The notes under the pieces are model-generated. The model was given only the letters and a program-made list of their open reading frames with translations. It was not told the DNA's origin and ran no database searches. A stretch of DNA of 64,000 bases, taken from Plesiomonas sp051652165 (GTDB lineage: Bacteria > Pseudomonadota > Gammaproteobacteria > Enterobacterales > CAMTGL01). The number at the start of each line of letters is the position of its first letter. Positions within the stretch are counted from its first letter, which is position 1. Of this stretch, positions 52,274-61,087 are shown piece after piece. The position numbers and the translations under genes were made by a program. The DNA lies in the NCBI RefSeq assembly GCF_051652165.1, contig NZ_JBOFTR010000007.1, positions 1 to 64,000 of the forward strand. Reading direction: 5' to 3'.

Positions 52274-52696
52274 GTGAAACCCGCCATGAAACCAGCTGAA
52301 CGTCGTCGTGCTCGTCAATGTGCTGTACAAGCCATTTACTCTTGGCAGATCTCCAAGAACGATGTTGCCGATGTAGAGTTACAGTTCCTGACGGATCAGG
52401 ATGTTAAAGGCACGGATATTGCCTATTTCCGCGATCTATTGGTCGGTGTGGCACTGCATCACGAAGAGTTGGATCGTGTGATGGCTCCGCATGTTTCTCG
52501 CTCTGTTGATGAGTTAGACCCGATTGAAAAAGCCATTTTACGCTTGTCTGTTTACGAGATGACAAAGCGTCAAGATGTGCCATACAAAGTGGTGATTAAC
52601 GAATCAATTGAGTTGGCCAAGATGTTTGGCGCTGAAGATAGCCACAAATTTGTTAATGGTGTGCTAGATAAACTTGCGCCACGGGCTCGTAAATAA
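52274..52696 (+). CDS. nusB: Transcription antitermination factor NusB
   Basis: Binds BoxA RNA with NusE in rRNA and lambda antitermination. The 140-aa all-helical protein has RRRARQCAVQAIYSWQ at the N-terminus and the AEDSHKFVNGVLDKLAP signature. The start is ambiguous. The GTG at 52274 has GAGGGG seven nt before it. An ATG at 52286 matches the E. coli N-terminus MKPA better but has no ribosome site. The two starts sit in a small duplication (MKPAMKPA). Coupled to ribH, ended by a strong terminator. Confidence 0.96.
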   Translation: MKPAMKPAERRRARQCAVQAIYSWQISKNDVADVELQFLTDQDVKGTDIAYFRDLLVGVALHHEELDRVMAPHVSRSVDELDPIEKAILRLSVYEMTKRQDVPYKVVINESIELAKMFGAEDSHKFVNGVLDKLAPRARK

Positions 52697-52703
52697 TCTT
52701 GAG

Positions 52704-52730
52704 AAGGTCGGCTTTGCCGGCCTTTTTTTT
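52704..52730 (+). terminator. Rho-independent terminator of the rib-nusB unit
   Basis: AAGGTCGGC (52704-52712) pairs with GCCGGCCTT (52716-52724), with one G-T pair, and is followed by T6. It begins 7 nt after the nusB stop. Confidence 0.93.
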
Positions 52731-52756
52731 ACTCTAACGATATACTGTAATTTATT

Positions 52757-53749
52757 ATGGCTTGTGGTGAATTTGAATTGATTGCGCGTTATTTTACGCG
52801 TGATCGAGCATCGCGCAAAGATGTTCAACTCAGTATTGGCGATGATTGCGCCTTGATGACACTGGCAGAAAATCAACAATTAGCAGTAAGTACTGACACG
52901 TTAGTCTCTGGTACACACTTTCTGCCTGATATTCACCCTGCTGATTTAGGCTATAAAGCGTTGGCCGTTAATCTCAGTGATCTGGCTGCAATGGGCGCAA
53001 CACCCGCTTGGCTTTCATTAGCCATCACCCTTCCTGATGTACAAGAAATGTGGTTAGCGGCATTTAGTCAAAGCATGTTTGCTTTAGCTGACTACTACAG
53101 TTTACAACTGGTCGGTGGCGATACGACCAAAGGCCCACTCAGTTTAACCCTAACTGTTCATGGGCATATCCCTTACGGCAAAGCATTGACGCGCAGTGGT
53201 GCAAGTGCTGGTGACTGGATTTATGTAACAGGAACACTCGGTGACAGTGCTGCCGGTTTAGCGATATTACTGCAACAACTGCAGCTTGATGATCCTGAAC
53301 AGGGTAGTATTCAGCAAATGTTACTTGCACGTCATCTGCGGCCAACCCCGCGGATCTTAGTCGGTCAAGCATTAAGGGGAATAGCATCTGCATGTTTAGA
53401 CTTGTCTGACGGGTTAGCGTCTGATCTGCGGCATATTTTAAACCGCAGCGGCTGTGGGGCAAAAATTGAGCTTGATAAACTTCCACTCTCAACAGAGTTG
53501 CAAACCGTGGTTTCACCTGAACAGGCACTAATATGGGCAATTAGCGGTGGAGAAGATTACGAACTGTGCTTTACTGTGCCTGAAGTTAATCGCGGCCGTC
53601 TGGTTTCGGCACTGGCCAATGTGGGGGTAAACTACACCTGTATCGGGCAAATATCAGGTCAGGTAGGCAAACTTGAGTTTACCCAAAACGGTCAACCTGT
53701 TGATATCAGTGCGCGCGGTTTTGATCATTTCGGAGAGAGTCATGCGTGA
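52757..53749 (+). CDS. thiL: Thiamine-monophosphate kinase
   Basis: Phosphorylates thiamine phosphate to thiamine diphosphate, the cofactor used by Dxs. The 330-aa protein (E. coli 325) has GEFELIARYF at the N-terminus and the metal-binding SIGDDCAL. The nucleotide-binding segments STDTLVSGTHF, NLSDLAAMGATP and DLSDGLASDL are present. There is no Shine-Dalgarno. A TATACT box at 52741-52746 ends 10 nt before the ATG, so the mRNA could be nearly leaderless if that promoter is real. It overlaps pgpA by 8 nt. Confidence 0.95.
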   Translation: MACGEFELIARYFTRDRASRKDVQLSIGDDCALMTLAENQQLAVSTDTLVSGTHFLPDIHPADLGYKALAVNLSDLAAMGATPAWLSLAITLPDVQEMWLAAFSQSMFALADYYSLQLVGGDTTKGPLSLTLTVHGHIPYGKALTRSGASAGDWIYVTGTLGDSAAGLAILLQQLQLDDPEQGSIQQMLLARHLRPTPRILVGQALRGIASACLDLSDGLASDLRHILNRSGCGAKIELDKLPLSTELQTVVSPEQALIWAISGGEDYELCFTVPEVNRGRLVSALANVGVNYTCIGQISGQVGKLEFTQNGQPVDISARGFDHFGESHA

Positions 53750-54224
53750 GGGAATCGATAAAATTCGGCTAAATAATCCGGTGCACTTTCTGGCGGTTGG
53801 GTTTGGGAGTGGGCTATCACCGGTGGTACCTGGTACGATGGGGACACTAGCTGCGTTGCCAGTATGGTGGCTGTTGTCTCACCTGTCGCTGCCAGTGTAT
53901 CTGTTACTGACGGCGCTGGCTTTTGCGCTGGGTGTGTATCTGTGCGGAAAAACAGCCGATGACATGCAGGTGCACGACAGCGGTGCTATTGTGTGGGATG
54001 AGTTTGTTGGCCTGTTTATCACTTTGTTAGCTTTGCCTGCAATGACATGGCAATGGGTATTGACCGGTTTTGTGCTATTCCGTTTTTTTGACATGCTCAA
54101 ACCTTGGCCGATTCGCTGGTTTGATCAGAAAGTTGATGGCGGTTTTGGCATCATGATTGATGATGTGATCGCAGGGCTTATTGCTGCGGTATGCTTGTGG
54201 CTAAGTAGCATATGGTGGGGATAA
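53742..54224 (+). CDS. pgpA: Phosphatidylglycerophosphatase A
   Basis: Inner-membrane phosphatase making phosphatidylglycerol. The 160-aa protein (E. coli 172) has about four membrane segments and the family motifs GFGSGLSPVVPGTMGTLAALP and IVWDEFVGLFITL, with acidic metal-binding residues. The ATG at 53742 lies inside the thiL end and follows GGAGAG; the longer frame from 53673 is not needed. thiL-pgpA is a common pair. Confidence 0.94.
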   Translation: MREGIDKIRLNNPVHFLAVGFGSGLSPVVPGTMGTLAALPVWWLLSHLSLPVYLLLTALAFALGVYLCGKTADDMQVHDSGAIVWDEFVGLFITLLALPAMTWQWVLTGFVLFRFFDMLKPWPIRWFDQKVDGGFGIMIDDVIAGLIAAVCLWLSSIWWG

Positions 54225-54284
54225 CTCTGCAACACGGGGTTTTGTTGTGACTCATGTGTTGTGAGCCAATTTTTGCATAAATGT

Positions 54285-54332
54285 CGGCACAAGCAGATAA
54301 AAGTAAACTTTTCACCTGTTTGTGCCGGTTTT
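54285..54332. terminator. Long hairpin terminator between pgpA and dxs
   Basis: CGGCACAA (54285-54292) pairs with TTGTGCCG (54320-54327). Inside, CAG/CTG and AAAAGT/ACTTTT extend the stem. T4 follows on the plus strand. It lies in the convergent gap and probably terminates pgpA. Confidence 0.75.
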
Positions 54333-54362
54333 CTGTGCTAATGGTTTTTATACCGTCTACAT

Positions 54363-56255
54363 TTATTGTAGCTTTTGCTGATATGTCGTGATTTGCTGCA
54401 CAATACCGTCTGCATCCAGCCCGATATCGTGGCGGATCTCATCTTGCGTACCTTGCGGTACAAACAGATCCGGCAGGCCGATATTTAATACCGGTTTACA
54501 GCGTGCTGATGACATTAGCACTTCATTTACCGCGCTACCCGCACCGCCCATGACCGCATTCTCTTCAACTGTGACCAGCAGATCGTGCATATCGGCCAAC
54601 TGAGTGACGAGCTGGTGGTCGAGTGGTTTGACAAAACGCATATCAGCAACAGTAGCATTGAGCGTTTCCGCTGCCTGCATGACCTCTGGCAGTAACGTAC
54701 CAAAATTCAGAATTGCTATTTTGGGTATTGCAGTGTGAGTATCGGTACTGATTTCACGTAGGATACGGCCTTTACCAAGCGTGAGTTCTGCTAACGGTTG
54801 CAAGGTTGCGCCTGTGCCACTTCCGCGCGGATAACGCACCGCTGATGGCCCATTATGCCGATAGCCGGTATAGAGCATTTGGCGGCACTCATCTTCATCG
54901 CTTGGAGTCATAATAACCATATTCGGGATACAGCGTAAGAACGAAAGATCAAACGCCCCCTGATGAGTCTGCCCATCAGCACCCACAATACCGCCGCGAT
55001 CAATAGCAAACATCACGGGCAAGTTTTGAATGGCTACATCATGAATCAGTTGATCGTAACCGCGTTGTAGAAAGCTGGAATAAATCGCCACGACGGGCTT
55101 ATAACCACCAATGGCCAAACCGGCTGCAAATGTCACTGCATGCTGTTCAGCAATGGCAACATCAAAATATTGCTGAGGGAACTCTTTAGAGAACCTTACC
55201 ATCCCTGAGCCTTCACGCATTGCAGGGGTAATACCTACCAGTTGCGGGTCTTTGGCTGCTATATCACATAGCCAATCACCAAAAATTGTTGAATAGCTTG
55301 GCACATTACCTGTACTTTTTGGCAATGAATCTTGAGTTGGATCAAATTTTGGCACACCATGATAACCGATCGGATCTTTTTCCGCCGGTGCATAACCTTT
55401 GCCTTTTTTAGTCATAATATGCAGCAATTGTGGGCCTTTTAAATTACGCATATTTTTCAGTGTACGGGTTAGCTCTTCTACATTGTGCCCGTCAATTGGG
55501 CCAATATAGTTAAACCCAAGCTCTTCAAACAGAGTTCCTGGGATCACCATCCCTTTAATGTGCTCTTCTGTACGCTTGAGCAACTCTTTTATTGGGGGAA
55601 GCCCTGCGAGTACTTTTTTACCACCTTCGCGAATAGAAGAGTACAGGCTGCCTGACAATACTCGAGCTAGATGGTTGTTGAGTGCCCCGACATTTTCTGA
55701 AATAGACATCTCGTTATCATTGAGGATAACCAACATATCAGGATGAACATCGCCTGCGTGGTTCATTGCCTCAAACGCCATACCGGCAGTCATTGCACCA
55801 TCGCCAATCACCGAGACTACTTTACGCCCTTGAGCTTCACGTTCGGCAGCAACAGCCAGACCTAAGGCAGCACTAATAGAGGTTGATGAGTGGCCAACCG
55901 ATAGCACATCAAACTCGCTCTCTTCCCGCCATGGGAAAGGGTGTAACCCACCTTTCTGCCGGATAGTTGGCATCCGCTCACGGCGGCCTGTCAGAATTTT
56001 GTGTGGGTAGGCCTGATGCCCAACATCCCAAATAAGGTGGTCAAAAGGGGTGTTATACACATAGTGCAGGGCAACGGTCAGTTCAACAGTCCCTAAACCA
56101 GAGGCCAAATGGCCACTGGTGCGGCTAACAGAATTGAGTAGATACTGGCGCAACTCATCACACAACTGGGGTAAGTTGTCTTTGGGAATCAGCCGCAAAT
56201 CTTCAGGCGTATTTACCAACGCCAACATCGGGTATTTAGCAATATCAAGATTCAT
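54363..56255 (-). CDS. dxs: 1-deoxy-D-xylulose-5-phosphate synthase
   Basis: Thiamine-diphosphate enzyme joining pyruvate and glyceraldehyde 3-phosphate, the entry step to isoprenoids and to PdxJ-dependent B6. The 630-aa protein (E. coli 620) has DVGHQAYPHKILTGR and the ThDP motif GDGAMTAGMAFEAMNH..ILNDNEMSIS. The transketolase-like AEQHAVTFAAGLA lies near residue 370. It follows ispA on the minus strand, with 27 nt between, in the xseB-ispA-dxs operon. Confidence 0.97.
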   Translation of the reverse strand: MNLDIAKYPMLALVNTPEDLRLIPKDNLPQLCDELRQYLLNSVSRTSGHLASGLGTVELTVALHYVYNTPFDHLIWDVGHQAYPHKILTGRRERMPTIRQKGGLHPFPWREESEFDVLSVGHSSTSISAALGLAVAAEREAQGRKVVSVIGDGAMTAGMAFEAMNHAGDVHPDMLVILNDNEMSISENVGALNNHLARVLSGSLYSSIREGGKKVLAGLPPIKELLKRTEEHIKGMVIPGTLFEELGFNYIGPIDGHNVEELTRTLKNMRNLKGPQLLHIMTKKGKGYAPAEKDPIGYHGVPKFDPTQDSLPKSTGNVPSYSTIFGDWLCDIAAKDPQLVGITPAMREGSGMVRFSKEFPQQYFDVAIAEQHAVTFAAGLAIGGYKPVVAIYSSFLQRGYDQLIHDVAIQNLPVMFAIDRGGIVGADGQTHQGAFDLSFLRCIPNMVIMTPSDEDECRQMLYTGYRHNGPSAVRYPRGSGTGATLQPLAELTLGKGRILREISTDTHTAIPKIAILNFGTLLPEVMQAAETLNATVADMRFVKPLDHQLVTQLADMHDLLVTVEENAVMGGAGSAVNEVLMSSARCKPVLNIGLPDLFVPQGTQDEIRHDIGLDADGIVQQITTYQQKLQ

Positions 56256-56282
56256 TACAAACTCGCGTTGCGCTTTAAGGTT

Positions 56283-57179
56283 TTATTTGTCGCGCTCAAT
56301 AATGTAACTGGCAAGAGCTTCCAGTGCTCTGGTATTGTACGGCAGAGTTTGCAATGCGCCTAAAGCTTCTTGGTATAACTCCTGTGCTTTTGCTTGTGCA
56401 CCTGCAATACCTAACAAGGCAGGATAGGTACTTTTACCTAATTCAATATCTGCACCCTGACGTTTTCCTATCACGTAGGTATCACCGATAACATCTAAAA
56501 TATCATCTTGCACCTGAAATGCGAGGCCAATCGCATTGGCATAACGATCAAGTGCTGGCAGTGCTGCATGGCCACGTGCACCGGCAGCCAATGCCCCTAA
56601 ACGAATTGCACTGCGAATCAGTGCGCCAGTTTTATGATTGTGGATCTGCTCAAGTTGCAAAAGGGTGCAGATATGGCCTTCTGCGGCCAGATCAAGAGCC
56701 TGCCCGCCACACATACCGTTGACACCGCTGGCACTGGCCAGTTCCCGCACTTGTGCTAAACGTATTGCGAAAGCTTCGGTGCTGTTTTGAGTGTGCGTGT
56801 CTGCAAGTATAGTAAATGCCAGTGTTTGCAGCGCATCACCGGCCAAAATTGCATTAGCTTCACCATAACGAATATGGCAGGTGGGTTGTCCGCGCCGTAA
56901 ATCATCATTATCCATTGCGGGCAGATCATCATGGATCAGTGAATAGGCATGAATACACTCCACGGCGGCGGCAGGTGCATCAAGATCATCGAGTGGAATA
57001 TCAAACAGAGCGCCAGTGGCGTAGACCAAAAAAGGGCGTAGACGTTTCCCGCCTAGCAGTGTTCCATGGCGCATCGCCTGCACAATCGCATGATCTTGAA
57101 AGGGTAACGCATCGAGATGCTGGCTTAAAATATGGTCAATTCGCTCTCGGTATAAAGCTAACAGCTCAGAATAGGGCAC
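56283..57179 (-). CDS. ispA: Farnesyl diphosphate synthase
   Basis: Condenses IPP with DMAPP/GPP to farnesyl diphosphate. The 298-aa protein (E. coli 299) has GGKRLRP near residue 43, the first Asp-rich motif DDLPAMD at 84-90 and the second FQVQDDILD near 225. It begins 5 nt after the xseB stop, so the two are coupled. Its substrates come from the MEP pathway represented here by Dxs, IspD and IspF. Confidence 0.97.
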   Translation of the reverse strand: MPYSELLALYRERIDHILSQHLDALPFQDHAIVQAMRHGTLLGGKRLRPFLVYATGALFDIPLDDLDAPAAAVECIHAYSLIHDDLPAMDNDDLRRGQPTCHIRYGEANAILAGDALQTLAFTILADTHTQNSTEAFAIRLAQVRELASASGVNGMCGGQALDLAAEGHICTLLQLEQIHNHKTGALIRSAIRLGALAAGARGHAALPALDRYANAIGLAFQVQDDILDVIGDTYVIGKRQGADIELGKSTYPALLGIAGAQAKAQELYQEALGALQTLPYNTRALEALASYIIERDK

Positions 57180-57184
57180 GTTAA

Positions 57185-57427
57185 TTACTCATTGTCGGCT
57201 GAAAAAGGCGTTAATGCAGCGTGTGGTGTGTTACTGAGCAAAATGTGTATCCGTTGTTCAGCTTGAGTTAAACGCTGTTGGCCTTCACGGGCGAGCACAA
57301 TTCCACGTTCAAATGCTGACAAAGCCTCTTCCAGTGATAAATCACCCGATTCGAGACGTGTCACTATCTGTTCTAGTTCAGTTAATGTGGTTTCAAAATC
57401 GGTCGGTTTTTTCGCAGCTCTGGCCAT
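57185..57427 (-). CDS. xseB: Exodeoxyribonuclease VII small subunit
   Basis: Small helical subunit of ExoVII, degrading single-stranded DNA with XseA. The 80 aa equal the E. coli length, with the family core FETTLTELEQIVTRLESGDL followed by SLEEALSAFERGI. It is the first gene of xseB-ispA-dxs. AAGGAG at a distance and a divergent promoter region toward pomA lie upstream. Confidence 0.96.
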   Translation of the reverse strand: MARAAKKPTDFETTLTELEQIVTRLESGDLSLEEALSAFERGIVLAREGQQRLTQAEQRIHILLSNTPHAALTPFSADNE

Positions 57428-57539
57428 AACATGTCAACATTTTAAGGAGTCATGGCGCAAAAGTTACCCCAGCCTTGCCAGTTGGTCAAATCACTCAGAA
57501 AGTAAGTGTGCGAAAAACAGATTTTTTTTACTTTTACGA

Positions 57540-57566
57540 TTAATTTTCTGCGTCACTTGCCGATAG
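57540..57566 (+). promoter_or_regulatory. Candidate FliA (sigma-28) promoter of pomAB
   Basis: TTAATTTT (57540-57547), an 11-nt spacer and GCCGATAG (57559-57566) match the sigma-28 consensus TAAAGTTT-N11-GCCGATAA at 6 of 8 and 7 of 8 positions. It is 120 nt upstream of pomA. A small inverted repeat ATATGCC/GGCATAT (57620-57645) lies in the leader. Confidence 0.6.
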
Positions 57567-57686
57567 CGATCCATAACAGACAAAAAACAAAGTAAAGAAC
57601 ACATTGGTGCGATACATTCATATGCCGACAGTTGTAATGGCATATCAATAAACTGCACTCTTTGCCTGTTCCCAGAGGGCTGTATT

Positions 57687-58451
57687 GTGGATTTGGCAAC
57701 ACTCATTGGTTTAGTGGCATCTTTTGGTTTTATTATCTACGCCATGTTTATGGGCGGGAATGCGCTGGTTTATATTGATATCCCCTCAATATTGATTGTT
57801 GTGGGGGGCAGTTTTTTTGTGGTGATGATGAAATTCACCTTACGCCAATTTTGGGGCGCAGCCAAAATTGCAACCAAAGCCTTCTTTTATCGCTCAGAGT
57901 CACCCGATGATTTGATAGCCAACCTGATCACAATGGCTGATGCGGCACGTAAAGGGGGATTTTTGGCTCTTGAGGATATGGACGTTACCAACCCATTTAT
58001 GCGTAAAGCTGTAGATATGCTGGTAGATGGCCATGATCCTGCAACTGTACGTTTAACACTGACTAAAGATCTGAACTTAACGCTTGAGCGCCATGAACGT
58101 GGAGAGCAAATTTTTCGGGCATTAGCTGATGTTGCGCCAGCAATGGGCATGATAGGAACGCTCATTGGACTTGTGGCGATGTTAGCGAATATGTCAGACC
58201 CCAAAGCTATTGGCCCTGCAATGGCAGTTGCGCTGATCACGACCTTATATGGCGCACTGATCGCCAACATGATAGCCAACCCAATTGCTGATAAATTGGT
58301 GCTGCGTCGTGATGAAGAAGCACTCAATCGTCGCCTTATTATCGATGGTGTGGTGGCTATTCAAAATGGGTTAAACCCACGGGTTATTGAATCACTACTG
58401 AAAAATTATCTTCAAGAGTCAAAACGCGATCTGATGGATGAGGCCGCGTGA
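57687..58451 (+). CDS. pomA: Flagellar motor stator protein PomA (MotA family)
   Basis: Inner-membrane stator subunit that couples ion flow to flagellar rotation. The 254-aa protein is close to Vibrio PomA (253 aa) in length and sequence. It has MDLATLIGL at TM1, a large cytoplasmic loop with torque residues (LTLERHERGEQIFRALADVAPAMGM), then TM3-TM4 (MIGTLIGLVAMLANMSDPKAIGPAMAVAL). The start is GTG with AGAGGG upstream. PomA/B type stators usually use Na+; this ion choice is inferred from similarity. No other flagellar gene is nearby. Confidence 0.95.
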   Translation: MDLATLIGLVASFGFIIYAMFMGGNALVYIDIPSILIVVGGSFFVVMMKFTLRQFWGAAKIATKAFFYRSESPDDLIANLITMADAARKGGFLALEDMDVTNPFMRKAVDMLVDGHDPATVRLTLTKDLNLTLERHERGEQIFRALADVAPAMGMIGTLIGLVAMLANMSDPKAIGPAMAVALITTLYGALIANMIANPIADKLVLRRDEEALNRRLIIDGVVAIQNGLNPRVIESLLKNYLQESKRDLMDEAA

Positions 58452-59401
58452 TGGATGAACGCCCGATAAAAAAACGTCGTACAGCAGGTGCACCTGCTTA
58501 TATGACAACATTTGCTGATTTGATGACACTGCTATTATGTTTTTTTGTGCTGCTGTTGTCATTTTCAGAGATGGATGTAGAGAAGTATCGGCAAATTGCA
58601 GGTTCAGTACGCAGTGCGTTTGGTGTCCAAAATCAGGTCGAATTGCGTGATATTCCAAAAGGAACAAGTGTTGTAGCACAAGAGTATCGCCCAGGTCGAC
58701 CCGACCCTACCCCACTTAAAACAGTGATGCAACACACGACGGATGTTACATTACCAACACTCTATTTTCAGCCAGGGGATGCTGATCGTTCAGGTGCTAA
58801 AATCCCACAAGAAGAGACTGCACAAGCAGAACAAGACAGTACCGCAAAAAGTCAGGCAACTGAAGATCTGTATCAGCGGCTAAAACTGATGATAGAGCGT
58901 GAGCATCTTAGTGGTGGTATTGAACTTGAGATGTTAGGTCAGCAATTGATTATTCGCTTAAATGAAGGCATGGCATTTGCGGCAGGTTCAGCCTTTTTAC
59001 AACCGAAGTTTCGTGGTGTGATGGCAGACATCACACGTCTGTTAAACGATGCTCCCGGTAAGATTTTAGTGGTAGGGCATACTGACGATCGAAATGTGGA
59101 TACTGCGCTGTTTCGCTCCGCATGGGATCTCTCTGCCCAGCGCGCTGCATCAGTGGCTATTGAGATGGAAAATAACCCCGCATTTAATTCACAGCGCGTA
59201 GAGGTGACAGGTGTTGCTGATACGCAAAACCTTTTCCCGAATGATACGGAAGAGAATCGTCGGAAAAACCGACGGGTAGAGATCCACCTTTTACAGGGTA
59301 AAGCAAAAGAGGCCGAACCACTGAAATTATCAGAAGCCCCTGCATCAATCCCTGTAGTAGAAAAACCTGCGGAAAGAGCAACAGAGAGTGTGGCTCAATA
59401 G
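58451..59401 (+). CDS. pomB: Flagellar motor stator protein PomB (MotB family)
   Basis: Peptidoglycan-anchored stator partner of PomA. The 316-aa protein has one transmembrane helix with the ion-binding Asp D23 (TTFADLMTLLLCFFVLLLSFSEMD). A plug/linker region follows with Vibrio-like QNQVELRDIPKGTSVVAQEYRPGRP. A C-terminal OmpA-like domain has VVGHTDDRNVD and DTEENRRKNRRVEI. The ATG overlaps the pomA stop by one base; a GTG at 58448 is an alternative. Compared with Vibrio PomB, the N-terminal Cys pair is missing. Confidence 0.95.
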   Translation: MDERPIKKRRTAGAPAYMTTFADLMTLLLCFFVLLLSFSEMDVEKYRQIAGSVRSAFGVQNQVELRDIPKGTSVVAQEYRPGRPDPTPLKTVMQHTTDVTLPTLYFQPGDADRSGAKIPQEETAQAEQDSTAKSQATEDLYQRLKLMIEREHLSGGIELEMLGQQLIIRLNEGMAFAAGSAFLQPKFRGVMADITRLLNDAPGKILVVGHTDDRNVDTALFRSAWDLSAQRAASVAIEMENNPAFNSQRVEVTGVADTQNLFPNDTEENRRKNRRVEIHLLQGKAKEAEPLKLSEAPASIPVVEKPAERATESVAQ

Positions 59402-59479
59402 TGAGACAGCAACTACGCTATTGTGTATAATCCGCGCCTTCGCGCACTCCTCTCACCTCTTATGTGTTACTGAAAGAAT

Positions 59480-60949
59480 ATGAAATTTATCATTAAGCTG
59501 TTTCCTGAAATCATGATCAAAAGCGAGTCAGTCCGTCTGCGCTTTATTAAAATTCTGACTGGCAACATCCGTACTGTACTGAAAAGGCAGGATGAAACGC
59601 TGGCCGTTGTCCGGCGCTGGGATCATATTGAAGTTCGCTCTAAGGATAATAGTGCTGAAAATCACGCACGTTTACTAGAAGGGTTGATGGAAACACCCGG
59701 TATCCACCATGTTCTGGAAGTGGAAGAGAGCGAATATACTGATCTACATGATATTTTTGAGAAAACATTAGCCGCAAACCGTGCCGAGTTAGAAGGTAAA
59801 ACCTTCAGTGTGCGTGTAAAGCGCAAAGGAAAGCAGAGCTTTAATTCACTGGAAGTTGAGCGGTATGTGGGCGGTGGATTGAACCAGCACATTGAAACGG
59901 CCTCGGTTAACTTAAGCCAACCTGATGTGGTAGTACGTCTTGAAATTGATAATAATCTGCTGCGTTTAGTCAAAGCACGTTATGAAGGTATTGGTGGCTA
60001 CCCGATTGGTACGCAAGAGGATGTTCTCTCACTGGTATCGGGCGGTTTTGACTCAGGGGTATCGAGCTATATGCTGATGCGCCGTGGTTGCCGTGTGCAC
60101 TACTGTTTCTTTAATCTTGGGGGTTCAGCCCATGAGATTGGCGTGAAACAGGTCTCGCATTATCTGTGGAATCGTTTTGGCTCATCCCATAAAGTGCGTT
60201 TTTGTGCCATTAACTTTGAACCTGTTGTAGGTGAGATTTTAGAAAAAGTTGAAGATGGCCAGATGGGGGTTATCCTCAAGCGCATGATGATGCGTGCTGC
60301 CTCTCAAGTGGCTGAGCGTTTTGGTATTCAGGCACTGGTGACCGGTGAAGCACTTGGGCAAGTCTCTAGCCAGACCCTGACTAATTTGCGTCTGATTGAT
60401 AATGTAACCGATACGCTAATTTTGCGCCCGCTGATTTCACATGACAAAGAGCATATCATCAAGCTGGCTCGCCAAATTGGTACGGAAGACTTTGCCAAAA
60501 CCATGCCTGAGTTTTGTGGTGTGATCTCAAAAAGCCCAACTGTAAAAGCCGTGAAAACCAAGATTGAAGAGGAAGAGGGCAAGTTTGATTTTGCCATTCT
60601 CGACAATGTGGTAGAAAACGCAAAATACATGGATATCCGTGATATAGCAGAGCAGGCTAAAGAGCAAGTTCCTGAAGTTGAAACGGTTGATGCCTTTAGC
60701 GCCGGTGAGGTAATTTTAGATATTCGCAGCCCGGAAGAAGAGGAAGAGAGCCCGTTAAAAGCTGAGGGTGTTCTTGCCGGTGTTGAGTTACAAAAAATGC
60801 CGTTTTATAAGCTTTCCAGCCAGTTTGATACGTTGGATCAGAGTAAAACCTACTTACTGTTTTGTGATCGTGGCGTAATGAGCAAACTGCAGGCGCTCTA
60901 TCTGCGTGAAAAAGGCTTTATGAATGTGAAGGTATATCGCCGCGCGTAA
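59480..60949 (+). CDS. thiI: tRNA 4-thiouridine sulfurtransferase / thiamine sulfur carrier ThiI
   Basis: Makes s4U8 in tRNA and, with IscS, transfers sulfur for the thiamine thiazole. The 489-aa protein (E. coli 482) has a ferredoxin-like and THUMP domain (1-165) and the PP-loop SGGFDS at 187-192. A C-terminal rhodanese domain carries catalytic C462 in FCDRG. Full enteric-type length with rhodanese. It follows pomB by 78 bp, the Vibrio order. A strong terminator follows. Confidence 0.97.
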   Translation: MKFIIKLFPEIMIKSESVRLRFIKILTGNIRTVLKRQDETLAVVRRWDHIEVRSKDNSAENHARLLEGLMETPGIHHVLEVEESEYTDLHDIFEKTLAANRAELEGKTFSVRVKRKGKQSFNSLEVERYVGGGLNQHIETASVNLSQPDVVVRLEIDNNLLRLVKARYEGIGGYPIGTQEDVLSLVSGGFDSGVSSYMLMRRGCRVHYCFFNLGGSAHEIGVKQVSHYLWNRFGSSHKVRFCAINFEPVVGEILEKVEDGQMGVILKRMMMRAASQVAERFGIQALVTGEALGQVSSQTLTNLRLIDNVTDTLILRPLISHDKEHIIKLARQIGTEDFAKTMPEFCGVISKSPTVKAVKTKIEEEEGKFDFAILDNVVENAKYMDIRDIAEQAKEQVPEVETVDAFSAGEVILDIRSPEEEEESPLKAEGVLAGVELQKMPFYKLSSQFDTLDQSKTYLLFCDRGVMSKLQALYLREKGFMNVKVYRRA

Positions 60950-60966
60950 TGCTAGGCTAGCAATAC

Positions 60967-61013
60967 AAAAAAACAGCACACAGTGGAAGCTTTTTTCCTG
61001 TGTGCTGTTTTTT
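60967..61013 (+). terminator. Rho-independent terminator of thiI
   Basis: ACAGCACACAG (60973-60983) pairs perfectly with CTGTGTGCTGT (60998-61008). A7 lies before the stem and T6 after, so it may work in both directions. Confidence 0.93.
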
Positions 61014-61042
61014 ATGGTGGTTTTCCTTCCTCATAATATTTT

Positions 61043-61077
61043 CTCTAATCTCTAATCTCTAATCTCTAATCTCTAAT
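61043..61077 (+). repeat. Five perfect tandem copies of a 7-bp unit (CTCTAAT)
   Basis: CTCTAAT repeats five times without interruption between the thiI terminator and the 3' end of panE, 11 bp from the panE stop. Heptanucleotide arrays slip during replication, so copy number may vary between strains. Confidence 0.95.
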
Positions 61078-61087
61078 CTTGTCCGTT

